Shown here: positions 6,655-15,273 of the stretch, in pieces | Numbering within the stretch: the first letter of the stretch is position 1 | Layout of the letters: each line of letters opens with the position of its first letter | Origin: JAKPCT01 sp029553165 | GTDB taxonomy: Bacteria > Bacillota > UBA4882 > UBA8346 | Direction of reading: 5' to 3' | Length of the DNA stretch: 33,445 nucleotides | Assembly (NCBI GenBank): GCA_035359995.1 | Contig: DAORZT010000027.1 | Location: 1-33,445 of the forward strand | Position numbers and translations under genes: made by a program | Notes under the pieces: model-generated | What the model was told of the DNA's origin: nothing | The model's input: the letters and a program-made list of their open reading frames with translations, nothing else | Database searches by the model: none

Positions 6655-7481
6655 GTCTGCTGGATTTTTTGAAGGTGCCGTTATTTCAAAGAGCTTTTTT
6701 GGGATGTTTGCTTTCCGGGGCAGGATTGTCCTTGTTGGGATTGGTCGTCTTAAATTTAAATCTCACTACAATTCGGTTTGCTTTGATGCATATTGCGTTA
6801 CTGGGAGCAGCAGCCGCGATGGTTTTAGGATTTTCCCCGTTGATCGGTGCGATGCTGGGGATAATCGTAGCTTCACTGTTGCTTGGTCCTGCCGGAGATT
6901 ATATCAAAGTGGATACTGGGATTACCGGGGTTATCTTTATGACCGGTTCACTGGGACTGGCCTTCATCCTGTTTTACAAAGCCGGCGTACCGGCAATGGA
7001 TGCGTTCGCGTTATTTACCGGCAATGTGTTGGCGTTGACTAATGCTGACATCTGGACCATCATTGCGCTTACTTTAGTGATCTTCACCGTTTTTATCTTA
7101 TTTTACCGTGAAATTCAGATGCTTTTATATAATCCGGATCTGGCTGAGAGTCTGGGTGTGCCAGTAAAGCTGCTCCGGAATGGCTTATTATTACTAACCG
7201 GTTTAGCATTGGGTATTAGTATCAGGATCGTCGGGGCATTGCTTGTTGATGCCGCTGTGTTACTGCCGGCGATTGCCGCAATGACAACTTCGCGCAGTTT
7301 AAAAGGGACGTTGATCATGTCAGGCATCTTTGGTGTGCTCTCGCAGGTTGGTGGATTGGCGGCTTCGATGATTTTTGACTTACCCAGCGGGGCCAGTATA
7401 ACAATGAGCGCCGTCTTGATCTTATGTATTACCGGTTTTGTCCAATTAATAACCAAATCTAAGTTGGGAGGAGTTTCGTAG
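6651..7481 (+). CDS. znuB: Zinc/manganese-type ABC transporter permease
   Basis: The 276-residue integral membrane protein belongs to the ABC-3 (ZnuB/MntC/AdcB) family and should have eight or nine helices. It opens with FLKVPLFQRAFLGCLLSGAG, typical of the family, and carries the late motif GALLVDAAVLLPAIAAMTTSRS (first 20 shown by GALLVDAAVLLPAIAAMTTS), the usual ATPase-contact and pore region. Start and stop are coupled: ATG 6651 overlaps the ATPase stop, and the binding protein begins two bases after its stop. Confidence 0.9.
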   Translation: MSLLDFLKVPLFQRAFLGCLLSGAGLSLLGLVVLNLNLTTIRFALMHIALLGAAAAMVLGFSPLIGAMLGIIVASLLLGPAGDYIKVDTGITGVIFMTGSLGLAFILFYKAGVPAMDAFALFTGNVLALTNADIWTIIALTLVIFTVFILFYREIQMLLYNPDLAESLGVPVKLLRNGLLLLTGLALGISIRIVGALLVDAAVLLPAIAAMTTSRSLKGTLIMSGIFGVLSQVGGLAASMIFDLPSGASITMSAVLILCITGFVQLITKSKLGGVS

Positions 7482-7483
7482 AA

Positions 7484-8254
7484 ATGTCTTTGTCCAGTAA
7501 AAAAGTTGGAAGATGGTTAGTGTGTCTTTCGTTAATTTTGGTGGTACTGTTGGTAGCGATGGTTCCTGGATGGTGTGCTAAACCAAAAGTGATTGTGGTG
7601 GCTTCGACAAGTTGGACAGGAGCGATTGCGGAAGCAGCCGGAGCTGATGAAGTACGGGTATTAGCCCCGTTTGAATTGAAACATCCACCGGAATACGATT
7701 ATCGTCCTTCAGATCTTGCCAAGTTGATCAACGCTGCATTATTGGTCTATGCCGGCTATGAAGGATTCATAAAAAAGTTGGTCGAAGCATCCAGCATCCC
7801 GGAGTCAAAAATAGTCAAGATTATGACTGTCAATGATCCTGCTAATTTAAAACAACAAGCGCGATTATTGGCAGAAAAGTTAGGTACTGAAGCGCAGGAG
7901 AAGATTTGGGAGGAGCAGTTTGACCGGGTTACCGGAGAAATTTTAAAAAGGGCGGAACAAAAAAATGTAAGTAAAACGAGGGCGCTTGTCCAACAACATC
8001 AAGTCCCGTTTGCCAAATGGCTCGGGTATGATATTGTGGGAGTCTTTAGCGCTAACGAGTTATCCCCTGCGAAAGTGATGGAGTATGCCAATCTCAAACC
8101 GGATATCATTATTGACAATATCCATAATCCACAAGGCAAGCCGATCATGGAGATTATTAAATGCAGATATGTGGAGTTAATCAATTTTCCGTCGGTGAAA
8201 GCCCCGTCTTTAATTGAGTTGTTTAAAGAGAATGCGGCGTTATTGGGATTGTAG
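7484..8254 (+). CDS. znuA: Metal ABC transporter substrate-binding protein (ZnuA-like, cluster 9)
   Basis: The 256-residue exported protein has a signal peptide (basic start, hydrophobic core about residues 11-27). Candidate metal ligands in cluster 9 order are His67 in ELKHPPEYDYRPSD, His172 in QQHQVPFAKWLGYD, Glu192 in SANELSPAKVMEY, and His214 in DNIHNPQG. It is shorter than most ZnuA proteins and lacks the His-rich acidic loop that marks zinc-specific members, so specificity could be another metal. Cys31 lies near the signal cleavage zone but no proper lipobox is seen. The ribosome binding site GGAGGAG lies in the end of the permease gene. Family secure, metal unproven. Confidence 0.82.
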   Translation: MSLSSKKVGRWLVCLSLILVVLLVAMVPGWCAKPKVIVVASTSWTGAIAEAAGADEVRVLAPFELKHPPEYDYRPSDLAKLINAALLVYAGYEGFIKKLVEASSIPESKIVKIMTVNDPANLKQQARLLAEKLGTEAQEKIWEEQFDRVTGEILKRAEQKNVSKTRALVQQHQVPFAKWLGYDIVGVFSANELSPAKVMEYANLKPDIIIDNIHNPQGKPIMEIIKCRYVELINFPSVKAPSLIELFKENAALLGL

Positions 8255-8263
8255 GGAGTAAAT

Positions 8264-9547
8264 TCAAGAACCGTCCCCGTTTTTACTACCCTGAATTCTG
8301 GTAAACTGTTCCTCGTAAAAGCGATGAGCGGCTTTTTGTTTTTCTCGTACATAATTATAGATGGTATCATAATTGTCAAAGAGAAGATTGACAAAGCGGG
8401 GATCAACACAACCATCATCAGCTTGTCTCGTTAAGACGCGATAGATATCGTCTTTACCCATACCGGCACGATAGGGCCGGTCTTCAGCCACGGCTGTAAA
8501 GATATCGGCTACAGCCATGATCCGGGCTCCGGTATCAATTTCATTGGATTTACAATGGAAAGGATAACCACTGCCGTTCAGTTTTTCATGATGATAAGCG
8601 GCCCACTTGGCAATGGTTTGCAGTCCGCCGATTGAGTTTAATACATAATAAGTATAATAGGTATGGCATTTAATGATTGCAAATTCGGCAGGAGTTAGTT
8701 TGTCAGGTTTTTCTAAAATACTATTGGGGATGACCAATTTTCCGATATCATGTAAATATCCGGCAATTCGCATCAATAAGATTTCAATATCGGTTAATCC
8801 GAAAAGTTCGGCCATTTTTTCGGCACATGCTGCAACCCCGGAAGTATGGGTTGACGTGAATCTGGACTTGAAGTCAATAATATTACAAAACAGTTCGGCA
8901 ATATTTGCGATTCCATTGAGATCGATTTCATTATTTCTGAATGGTCCCTGGTTGAGTAAGATTGAGTAAATTCGGGGTGAGCTTAGATCAAGCCAGAACT
9001 CTTCTTTCCTTGAAAGGTCCAAAAAAGCAGAGATTAACTCTGAATTGACAGTATGATCTTTGAGTCCATTAATTTTGGCGATGATATCATCAGTCTGAAA
9101 TAAGATGTATTGCTGTTTATCGATTGAACGTTCAATAAAGTCTGCGAGGAGAATGACTTGTGAAGCTAGAGTCTCAGGATCATTTATCGGAGTATTCCAC
9201 TCAGACCAGTTTTTATGGTGATTTCTGACGATCTTCGAAAGGGATTTGAGCCAGGGAGTCTGTTCAAATAAGAGTTCTCCGCGAATACAATGTAAATCGT
9301 AATCCGGTGCCAGGTAGTTTTGCAACTCGGTCTTTTCTTCGATGGAGATCGCGCCAATATCGTGTAAGAGAGCTGCGGTAAAAATATTCTCTAACAATTG
9401 ATTGGATATCTTAATATGGTCGGCAATTTGTAATGCAATAAATGCCGTCCGATGTTGGTGTTGAGTAATGGAAGGATTAGCAATATCAGTTACTTCAGAA
9501 AGCGATAACAGAAGGTTACCAAGGTTAACGGATAAATCGCGTTTCAA
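8264..9547 (-). CDS. HD-GYP protein with two HD domains
   Basis: The protein of about 427 residues has two HD-type domains. The N-terminal one carries HQHRTAF and LLHDIGA (62-65) with a later RNHHKNW. The C-terminal one is a full HD-GYP: HTSGVA (His234), YLHDIGK (266-270), HHEKLNGSGYP (319-329), then ARIMAVADIFTAVAEDRPYR. HD-GYP domains hydrolyse cyclic di-GMP or related dinucleotides. There is no membrane helix or receiver domain. TTG 9547 is preferred, eight bases after AAGGAAGG; GTG 9556 overlaps that site. It converges on the metal transporter with nine bases between stops and no terminator. A sigma-28-like promoter lies about 60 bases upstream. Confidence 0.88.
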   Translation of the reverse strand: MKRDLSVNLGNLLLSLSEVTDIANPSITQHQHRTAFIALQIADHIKISNQLLENIFTAALLHDIGAISIEEKTELQNYLAPDYDLHCIRGELLFEQTPWLKSLSKIVRNHHKNWSEWNTPINDPETLASQVILLADFIERSIDKQQYILFQTDDIIAKINGLKDHTVNSELISAFLDLSRKEEFWLDLSSPRIYSILLNQGPFRNNEIDLNGIANIAELFCNIIDFKSRFTSTHTSGVAACAEKMAELFGLTDIEILLMRIAGYLHDIGKLVIPNSILEKPDKLTPAEFAIIKCHTYYTYYVLNSIGGLQTIAKWAAYHHEKLNGSGYPFHCKSNEIDTGARIMAVADIFTAVAEDRPYRAGMGKDDIYRVLTRQADDGCVDPRFVNLLFDNYDTIYNYVREKQKAAHRFYEEQFTRIQGSKNGDGS

Positions 9548-9607
9548 TAATAACACCTTCCTTAGGATTACAAATAAGGCGGAAAGCTTTTTGCCTAATC
9601 CTTTATA

Positions 9608-9634
9608 TTTTCGGCATATTTTCGAATTGCTTTA
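9608..9634 (-). promoter_or_regulatory. Sigma-D/sigma-28-like promoter of the HD-GYP gene
   Basis: On the minus strand TAAA (9634-9631), exactly 15 bases, then GCCGAAAA (9615-9608). The architecture and -10 box are identical to the promoter before the HDOD gene. Confidence 0.7.
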
Positions 9635-9700
9635 ATCAAAATGACTCAAATTGGAATGGAATAAGCTGTTAATAATCAGGTTTGATAATGCAGTCTAGTA

Positions 9701-9729
9701 TTGACGCTTTAGTAAAACTATATTATTAT
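9701..9729 (+). promoter_or_regulatory. Sigma-A promoter of the MATE exporter gene
   Basis: TTGACG (9701-9706), 17 bases, TATTAT (9724-9729). Transcription should begin near 9736, giving a leader of about 120 bases before the exporter start codon. Confidence 0.75.
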
Positions 9730-9735
9730 GAATAA

Positions 9736-9840
9736 GTCTTTATCGCGACGAACCTATTCTTTGCCACCGGGTAAAGAATGTACGGTGTTCAAAACATTCC
9801 GTCAGGTCTTAGCAGGAATGTTGTTTGAACGCTTTTTTTT
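9736..9840 (+). promoter_or_regulatory. Transcription attenuator leader upstream of the MATE exporter (possible new riboswitch)
   Basis: Three helices compete in this leader. The first is a 10-bp hairpin, 9756-9765 with 9770-9779 and loop ACCG. The second is an alternative helix in which GAATGT (9776-9781) pairs with ACATTC (9794-9799), which would break both the first hairpin and the terminator. The third is the terminator (9787-9800 with 9815-9830, then eight T). When the first hairpin holds, the terminator is free to form. This is the classic layout of a riboswitch or other attenuator. No known aptamer consensus (guanidine, purine, preQ1, fluoride and others) was recognised. Confidence 0.6.
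9787..9840 (+). terminator. Conditional intrinsic terminator in the MATE leader
   Basis: GTTCAAA pairs with TTTGAAC, and ACATTCC with GGAATGT, with a two-base bulge and a 14-base loop. Eight T follow at 9833-9840. It ends 17 bases before the exporter start codon, so it must be overridden for expression. Confidence 0.8.
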
Positions 9841-9857
9841 ATGAGAGGAGACAGCAA

Positions 9858-11165
9858 ATGGAAAGGTCGATCTTGAAAAGTTTTCTTAAATATGTAAGTC
9901 TGAACGTCCTGGGGATGATCGGGCTTTCCTGTTATATCTTGGTTGATACCTTCTTTATATCGAAAGTACTGGGAGCGCTGGGCATTGCTGCGCTTAATTT
10001 CTCGATCTCGGTTTATAGTGTCATTCATGGTCTGGGACTGATGATCGGGATTGGTGGTGCTACGCGGTACTGCATCTTAAAATCACAAAATCAAAATCAG
10101 CAAGCTGTGAATGTATTCAATAATTCTCTTAAAGTAGGCCTTGTTGTTGGATTTTGCATTACAGTCATTGGGATGGTTGGGGCGGAATTTTTAGCATTGC
10201 TTCTGGGATCAGACCGGTCGACATTGGCATTGACGACAATCTACTTAAGGACGATCCTTTGTTTTGCGCCATTTTTTATTATCAATAACGTTTTGATTGC
10301 GTTTGTACGTAATGATAATAATCCGAATTTAGCGATGTTGGCAATGTTGATCGGGAGCTTTTCAAATATTATTTTGGATTATCTCTTCATGTTCCAACTC
10401 CGGATGGGAATGTTTGGTGCCGCAATTGCAACCTGTCTGGCGCCAATTATCAGTATTGGAGTGCTGTTAATTCATTTTAATAAAACGACTACAATACTTA
10501 GCTATACCCGCAGCTATCGGATTGAATGGAATTTAATCCGGGATATGTTCAGTCTTGGTTCGGCGACTTTTATTGTAGAGGTTTCTTCGGCGATTGTGCT
10601 GATAACTTTCAATCTGGTGATTGTTAACCTGAAGGGGAACTTAGGCGTTGCTGCTTATGGAATTATCGCCAATATTGCGTTGGTAGGGATTGCAATGTTA
10701 ACGGGAATTGCCCAAGGGGCACAACCACTGATCAGTGAAGCCTACGGCTTGAAAAGGAAGCAAGTAATAAAAAAGCTATTAAAGTTTGCATTCCTTACTT
10801 CGATATTAGTATCAATAGTTATTTATCTCAGTTTAATTACGAACGCTGATGGTATTATTAAGATCTTTAATAGTCAGGGAAATTTTGAAGTGGCTAATCT
10901 GGCAAAAAGAGGGATTGAGATTTACTTCATTGGTTTTTTATTTGCAAGTATTAATATAATCATGACGATGTATCTAAGTGCGATCGAATATCCAAAGATG
11001 GCCTTGATGATTGCGGTTTTACGCGGCTGTGTGATCCTTGTTCCGCTGGTCTTTTTATTAAGTAGCTTCTGGAAGATGACCGGCGTCTGGCTTGCATTTG
11101 TCTTAACGGAATTGATAGTGACGATAATAATTTTGGGAGCGAGATTAAGCAAGAAGTTATCATGA
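9858..11165 (+). CDS. MATE-family multidrug/cation efflux transporter
   Basis: The 435-residue membrane protein has about 12 predicted helices and MATE features: an N-terminal YILVDTFFISKVLGALGIAA segment, GIGGATRYCILKSQNQ after the second helix, and a mirrored second half with QGAQPLISEAYGLKRK. It resembles MepA-like MATE exporters, which use a sodium or proton gradient to expel drugs or metabolites. ATG 9858 is chosen because GAGAGGAG precedes it; the in-frame extension to TTG 9825 lies inside the terminator hairpin. The attenuator leader implies induction by a ligand or stress. The substrate cannot be told from sequence. Confidence 0.9.
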   Translation: MERSILKSFLKYVSLNVLGMIGLSCYILVDTFFISKVLGALGIAALNFSISVYSVIHGLGLMIGIGGATRYCILKSQNQNQQAVNVFNNSLKVGLVVGFCITVIGMVGAEFLALLLGSDRSTLALTTIYLRTILCFAPFFIINNVLIAFVRNDNNPNLAMLAMLIGSFSNIILDYLFMFQLRMGMFGAAIATCLAPIISIGVLLIHFNKTTTILSYTRSYRIEWNLIRDMFSLGSATFIVEVSSAIVLITFNLVIVNLKGNLGVAAYGIIANIALVGIAMLTGIAQGAQPLISEAYGLKRKQVIKKLLKFAFLTSILVSIVIYLSLITNADGIIKIFNSQGNFEVANLAKRGIEIYFIGFLFASINIIMTMYLSAIEYPKMALMIAVLRGCVILVPLVFLLSSFWKMTGVWLAFVLTELIVTIIILGARLSKKLS

Positions 11166-11237
11166 TGTTATATAGAAGTACTTGGTGGTATTGGGATTTG
11201 CAAGATTAACAATGTGAGTGATAAGGAGCAGGATATT

Positions 11238-12419
11238 ATGTATTCGCTATTATTAGGGTTGATCTATTTAGCCTTTATCAGTTTGGGATTACCAGATGCC
11301 CTTTTGGGTTCGGCTTGGCCGACCATGTATCCTTTACTCAAGGTACCGGTGTCATATGCCGGTATTGTAGCAATGATTATTGCAGGCGGAACGATTGTTT
11401 CAAGTTTAAATACTAACCGGATCGTTAACAAATATGGTACCGGGCTTGTTACTGCAGTTAGTGTCTTGATGACAGCCATAGCTCTGCTAGGTTTCTCTAC
11501 GTCATACTCTTTTTGGTTGCTCTGTCTGTGGGCCATTCCTTATGGTCTTGGGGCTGGTGCGGTCGATGCGGCGTTGAATAATTTTGTTGCACTCCATTAC
11601 GCTTCCAAACATATGAGTTGGTTGCACTGTTTTTGGGGGATTGGCGCCTCACTTGGACCCTATATTATGGGTTATAGTTTAACAATCAAGAATAATTGGC
11701 AAATCGGTTATTTGATCATCGGTATTCTGCAAATTGTATTGACCGGAGTTCTGTTCCTGAGTCTACCTGTATGGCAAAGACAAGTCCGGCTCAAACAGGA
11801 AAGTCAGATGGATAACGTTAAACATTTGAGGCTCGTTGAGGCATTGAAAATCAAAGGGGTTAAGCAGGTATTGATTGCCTTTTTTGGCTACTGTGCTTTG
11901 GAGGCAACCACCGGTTTATGGGCGAGCAGTTATTTGGTACTGAACCGAGGGATTGAACCTGACACAGCAGCTCAGTGGGCTTCGTTGTTTTATTTGGGGA
12001 TAACTTGCGGACGGTTTTTGAATGGATTTATCACGGATCGCTTGGGCAATCGGAAGATGATCCGAATTGGGACAGCGTTGATCATTGTTGGTATCTTGAC
12101 AGTTATTATTCCCGTTACAATCAGCCTGCTGCCTCTCATTGGGTTGATCTTGATTGGCCTAGGATGTGCACCAATTTATCCCTGTGTCATCCATGAGACT
12201 CCACGAAGCTTTGGAGCAGAGAATTCCCAGGCAATCATTGGAATTCAGATGGCCAGTGCCTATACCGGTATGACATTGATGCCACCGTTTTTTGGCTGGT
12301 TAATTAATTACATCTCAATTACTTTATTTCCGTATTATTTAAGCCTCTTAGTCCTTGTGATGTTAGTAATGACGGAATGGCTCAATCGGATTGTCGCTGG
12401 TTCGAAAATATATGGTTAA
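11238..12419 (+). CDS. Major facilitator superfamily transporter
   Basis: The 393-residue protein has about 12 membrane helices in two halves joined by a charged loop (near RQVRLKQESQMDN). The first helix reads YLAFISLGLPDALLGSAWPT and the sixth-helix area YGLGAGAVDAALNNFVA. These resemble the FucP/YbjJ-like sugar or drug MFS branch. ATG 11238 is preferred, nine bases after AAGGAG; GTG 11214 in frame lies upstream of that site. It begins 72 bases after the MATE gene with no terminator between, so the two exporters may be cotranscribed. Substrate unknown. Confidence 0.87.
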   Translation: MYSLLLGLIYLAFISLGLPDALLGSAWPTMYPLLKVPVSYAGIVAMIIAGGTIVSSLNTNRIVNKYGTGLVTAVSVLMTAIALLGFSTSYSFWLLCLWAIPYGLGAGAVDAALNNFVALHYASKHMSWLHCFWGIGASLGPYIMGYSLTIKNNWQIGYLIIGILQIVLTGVLFLSLPVWQRQVRLKQESQMDNVKHLRLVEALKIKGVKQVLIAFFGYCALEATTGLWASSYLVLNRGIEPDTAAQWASLFYLGITCGRFLNGFITDRLGNRKMIRIGTALIIVGILTVIIPVTISLLPLIGLILIGLGCAPIYPCVIHETPRSFGAENSQAIIGIQMASAYTGMTLMPPFFGWLINYISITLFPYYLSLLVLVMLVMTEWLNRIVAGSKIYG

Positions 12420-12536
12420 GCGTTATTGAGTGATTGGATTATATAGATTGTTTTTTACTTGCTCCTGTTCAAGCTATAATTATCAGGTATAATAGAGAAG
12501 GTTATAGATTTTATAAATTATCAAAGAAGGTTCAAA

Positions 12537-13376
12537 ATGATCGCCTTAGGTAAAATTCAAGAATTAATTGTCGTTCGAAAGACTCCAATCGGACTGTATT
12601 TGAATATTGGAACTGGTGGAAATGATTCCGCTGTTTTGTTACCAAAGAACCAAGTGTCACCAGGGATGGAGATTGGTGATAAGATAACAGTATTTGTTTA
12701 TAAAGATTCTGAAGATCGAGTTATCGCAACTGTAAATCAGCCCAAACTGACAGTCGGTGAATTAGCACTGTTAACAGTGGTAGATACTACGAAGATCGGC
12801 GCTTTCTTAGACTGGGGGTTGGAGAAGGATCTTTTCTTACCATTTAAAGAGCAGCTTGGCAGGGTGCAAAAAGGTAATTCTTATTTAGTGGGACTTTATA
12901 TTGATCAGAGTGACCGACTGGCAGCAACAATGAAGATTTACAAGATGCTAAGCTGTGATTCACCATATAAAGTTAACAGTAGGGTTCAAGGGACTATCTA
13001 TCAGATTAATCGTGAGCTGGGAGCGTTTGTTGCTGTTGCTAATAAGTATCACGGGTTAATTCCAAATCAAGAGCTATATGGTGTTTATCAAGAAGGGGAC
13101 AGAGTCACTGCAAGGATCAAAAAAGTAAGAACTGATGGAAAACTGGAGTTAAGTTTGAGAGAGAATACTGTCAACCAAATTGAGATCGATGCGCGCAAGA
13201 TTATGGAGCACTTAGCGTTAAACAATGGTACGCTGTTACTTAACGATTCCAGCCATCCCAACCAGATCAAGGCTGAGTTGAAGATGAGTAAAGCCGCTTT
13301 TAAGAGAGCGGTTGGAAGGTTATTGAAAGAAGGGGCGATTAAGCTCACTGACAACGGGATTGAAAGAATGTGGTAA
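12537..13376 (+). CDS. cvfB: S1 RNA-binding protein, CvfB/YitL family
   Basis: The 279-residue protein matches CvfB (YitL) in length and order: tandem S1-type OB folds across residues 1-215 (GDKITVFVYKDSEDRVIATV, VDTTKIGAFLDWGLEKDLFL, VNSRVQGTIY) and a C-terminal winged helix (MSKAAFKRAVGRLLKEGAI). CvfB binds RNA and modulates virulence and regulatory gene expression in staphylococci. Elsewhere its role is less clear. ATG 12537 follows AAGAAGG. A TATAAT at about 12489-12494 may be its -10 box. Confidence 0.92.
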   Translation: MIALGKIQELIVVRKTPIGLYLNIGTGGNDSAVLLPKNQVSPGMEIGDKITVFVYKDSEDRVIATVNQPKLTVGELALLTVVDTTKIGAFLDWGLEKDLFLPFKEQLGRVQKGNSYLVGLYIDQSDRLAATMKIYKMLSCDSPYKVNSRVQGTIYQINRELGAFVAVANKYHGLIPNQELYGVYQEGDRVTARIKKVRTDGKLELSLRENTVNQIEIDARKIMEHLALNNGTLLLNDSSHPNQIKAELKMSKAAFKRAVGRLLKEGAIKLTDNGIERMW

Positions 13377-13438
13377 GTTGCCAAAACCCACTCAAAAAAC
13401 CTTCAAGGAACGTTATGTACTTGCTGCGGAAATTAGTA

Positions 13439-15142
13439 TCAGTACAGGATAAATTTCTTAGATGATTCTTCCAGTTTTTTAGCTAATTGCCGTAAATTAT
13501 GGGCGGCATTATTAAGTGTTTCCATCGAGGCATATTGTTGTTGGAAAGTTGCTGCAACTTCTTCGGTAGCAGCAAGATTGTCCTCGCTGGTTACAACTAA
13601 TTTATTCATCTCGGAAACAATCACTTGGGTAAAATTATGGACCCCTTTGGCAATTGTAGAGATACTCTTTAGCTCGGTGGTAATTTGGTTGACGCGTTCG
13701 ATCAACCGGTCAAAGATCCCCATGGTTTCGGTTAAAGTATATTGGGTATTTTTGATCTCTGAGGTACTTTTCGCTACGGAATTTACAGTTTGAGTAGTCT
13801 TGTCGAAAATCCGGAATACCAGATTTTTGATATTTTCGGATGATTCTTTCGATTGATAAGCGAGAGACCTGATGTTACCTGCAACTACACCAAATCCGCG
13901 ACCCTGTTCTCCGGCACGGGAGGCCTCAATCAAAGCATTTAAAGAGAGAAGGCTGGTCTGCTCCGAAATATCCCAGATGACATCAACAACTTCCTGGATC
14001 TGTTGTAAATCTTGAGCCAGATCCTCAACGGTGGTCTGGATCTCATCAACATTGTTCACAAAAGTGGAGATGTAATTGATACTGGTTTCGTTAGCTAAAC
14101 CACCGCGTTCAGCCTCAACCGCAACTTCCCGACAGGTATCATCGATTGTTGTTAAGACATTCAAGACATTTGATATTTCTTCGCCAGAGTTTCTAATCTT
14201 CGTAACTGCTGAATTGACAATATTGGTCTGTTCATTAGCACTGTTTGCTAACTCGGTTACTAAATTATTGAGTTCACCTAAGGAACGAAGCGATTCATCA
14301 ACGATTTTAAATAAATCGTCACTTGAAGAATTAATGTTTTGAGCATGTTGTGAAGTACCAATTAAAAGAGTTCTTAATTCATCGATTGCTTTATTATAAG
14401 CAAATCCAACAGCGCCGATCTCATCAGCAGAGGTAATTGTAACCTTTGATAGCAGATCTCCGGTGGCAAGTCTTTCAGTTGTGTCACGTAAATCTTGTAA
14501 TGGTTTGATAATCACAATCATCGAAATGAATAAAGCCAAGACAATCGATAATAAGACACCAATAATGGTTATTACAGATTGCAGTCGAATAACGGAATTA
14601 AATATTTGACTTCCTCTTTCATAGGTTTCGGTTCCAACAATTCTTAATCGTTTGTTAATACCATAGAGGTAATCGAGGAAGATCTTGGTCTGTTCATTGA
14701 AGCGTCTGTAATAGACCGAAGTGTTGGAATCATACGTAATTAAACTATTATAAAGATTCATTGCTGCCGTTTTGTAATTGTTATAGTTGGTTTGATATTC
14801 TGTAAGTGATTCATCAGGAATGTAACTCTCTAATTCCTCCAGATAACCTTGAACATTGTTAAGTTCGGAATAGAATTCAGAGATTGCATTGGAATTACTG
14901 TTTTGAATCATTTGAATCGCATAAGTTTGGCATGAATACATCGCTTGCTGGGCATCGGTGATTGGAAACAGCACGGTTGTATTATCTTTGTAGATTGAGT
15001 TGGTGACTTCATGCATCTCTCGGATTTTAGTGATGCCAATAACACTTACTATTACTGTGATTAGGCTGGTAAAAACAAGGATCATTACAATTTTTATAGT
15101 CACACTATTGAGGTTGAGCTTGTTAATCAATGGTAAGCGCAT
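13439..15142 (-). CDS. Methyl-accepting chemotaxis protein (next to the RLP operon)
   Basis: The 567-residue chemoreceptor has TM1 (about 17-38), a helical extracytoplasmic 4HB-type sensor of about 150 residues, TM2 (about 188-212), HAMP (213-265) and a long coiled-coil signalling region. The conserved hairpin tip reads SEQTSLLSLNALIEASRAGE. It carries no C-terminal NWETF-like tether. ATG 15142 is chosen, nine bases after AGGAGG; the longer frame to 15184 starts upstream of that site. It lies 131 bases behind the RLP gene on the same strand with no terminator seen between, so it may share that transcript, though a TTACTC-17-TATTAG promoter is possible in the gap. A sensor for the sugar handled by the neighbouring genes is plausible but unproven. 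Confidence 0.9.
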   Translation of the reverse strand: MRLPLINKLNLNSVTIKIVMILVFTSLITVIVSVIGITKIREMHEVTNSIYKDNTTVLFPITDAQQAMYSCQTYAIQMIQNSNSNAISEFYSELNNVQGYLEELESYIPDESLTEYQTNYNNYKTAAMNLYNSLITYDSNTSVYYRRFNEQTKIFLDYLYGINKRLRIVGTETYERGSQIFNSVIRLQSVITIIGVLLSIVLALFISMIVIIKPLQDLRDTTERLATGDLLSKVTITSADEIGAVGFAYNKAIDELRTLLIGTSQHAQNINSSSDDLFKIVDESLRSLGELNNLVTELANSANEQTNIVNSAVTKIRNSGEEISNVLNVLTTIDDTCREVAVEAERGGLANETSINYISTFVNNVDEIQTTVEDLAQDLQQIQEVVDVIWDISEQTSLLSLNALIEASRAGEQGRGFGVVAGNIRSLAYQSKESSENIKNLVFRIFDKTTQTVNSVAKSTSEIKNTQYTLTETMGIFDRLIERVNQITTELKSISTIAKGVHNFTQVIVSEMNKLVVTSEDNLAATEEVAATFQQQYASMETLNNAAHNLRQLAKKLEESSKKFILY

Positions 15143-15273
15143 CGTTGGCATCCTCCTGAAATACAAAATAAACACAAATATCAATAATTATTTTATTTAT
15201 CTAATAAGTTTCTCTCTATATGTGAGTAACAGTTGGATCTTTATAATCATCATTTTAGTGTTTGGGACTGAAA

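Noticed and set aside
9728..9843. 38-codon leader ORF (begins MNKSLSRRTY) running through the MATE attenuator
   Set aside because: Its ATG overlaps the -10 box of the promoter and would lie upstream of the transcription start, so it could not be translated from that transcript.
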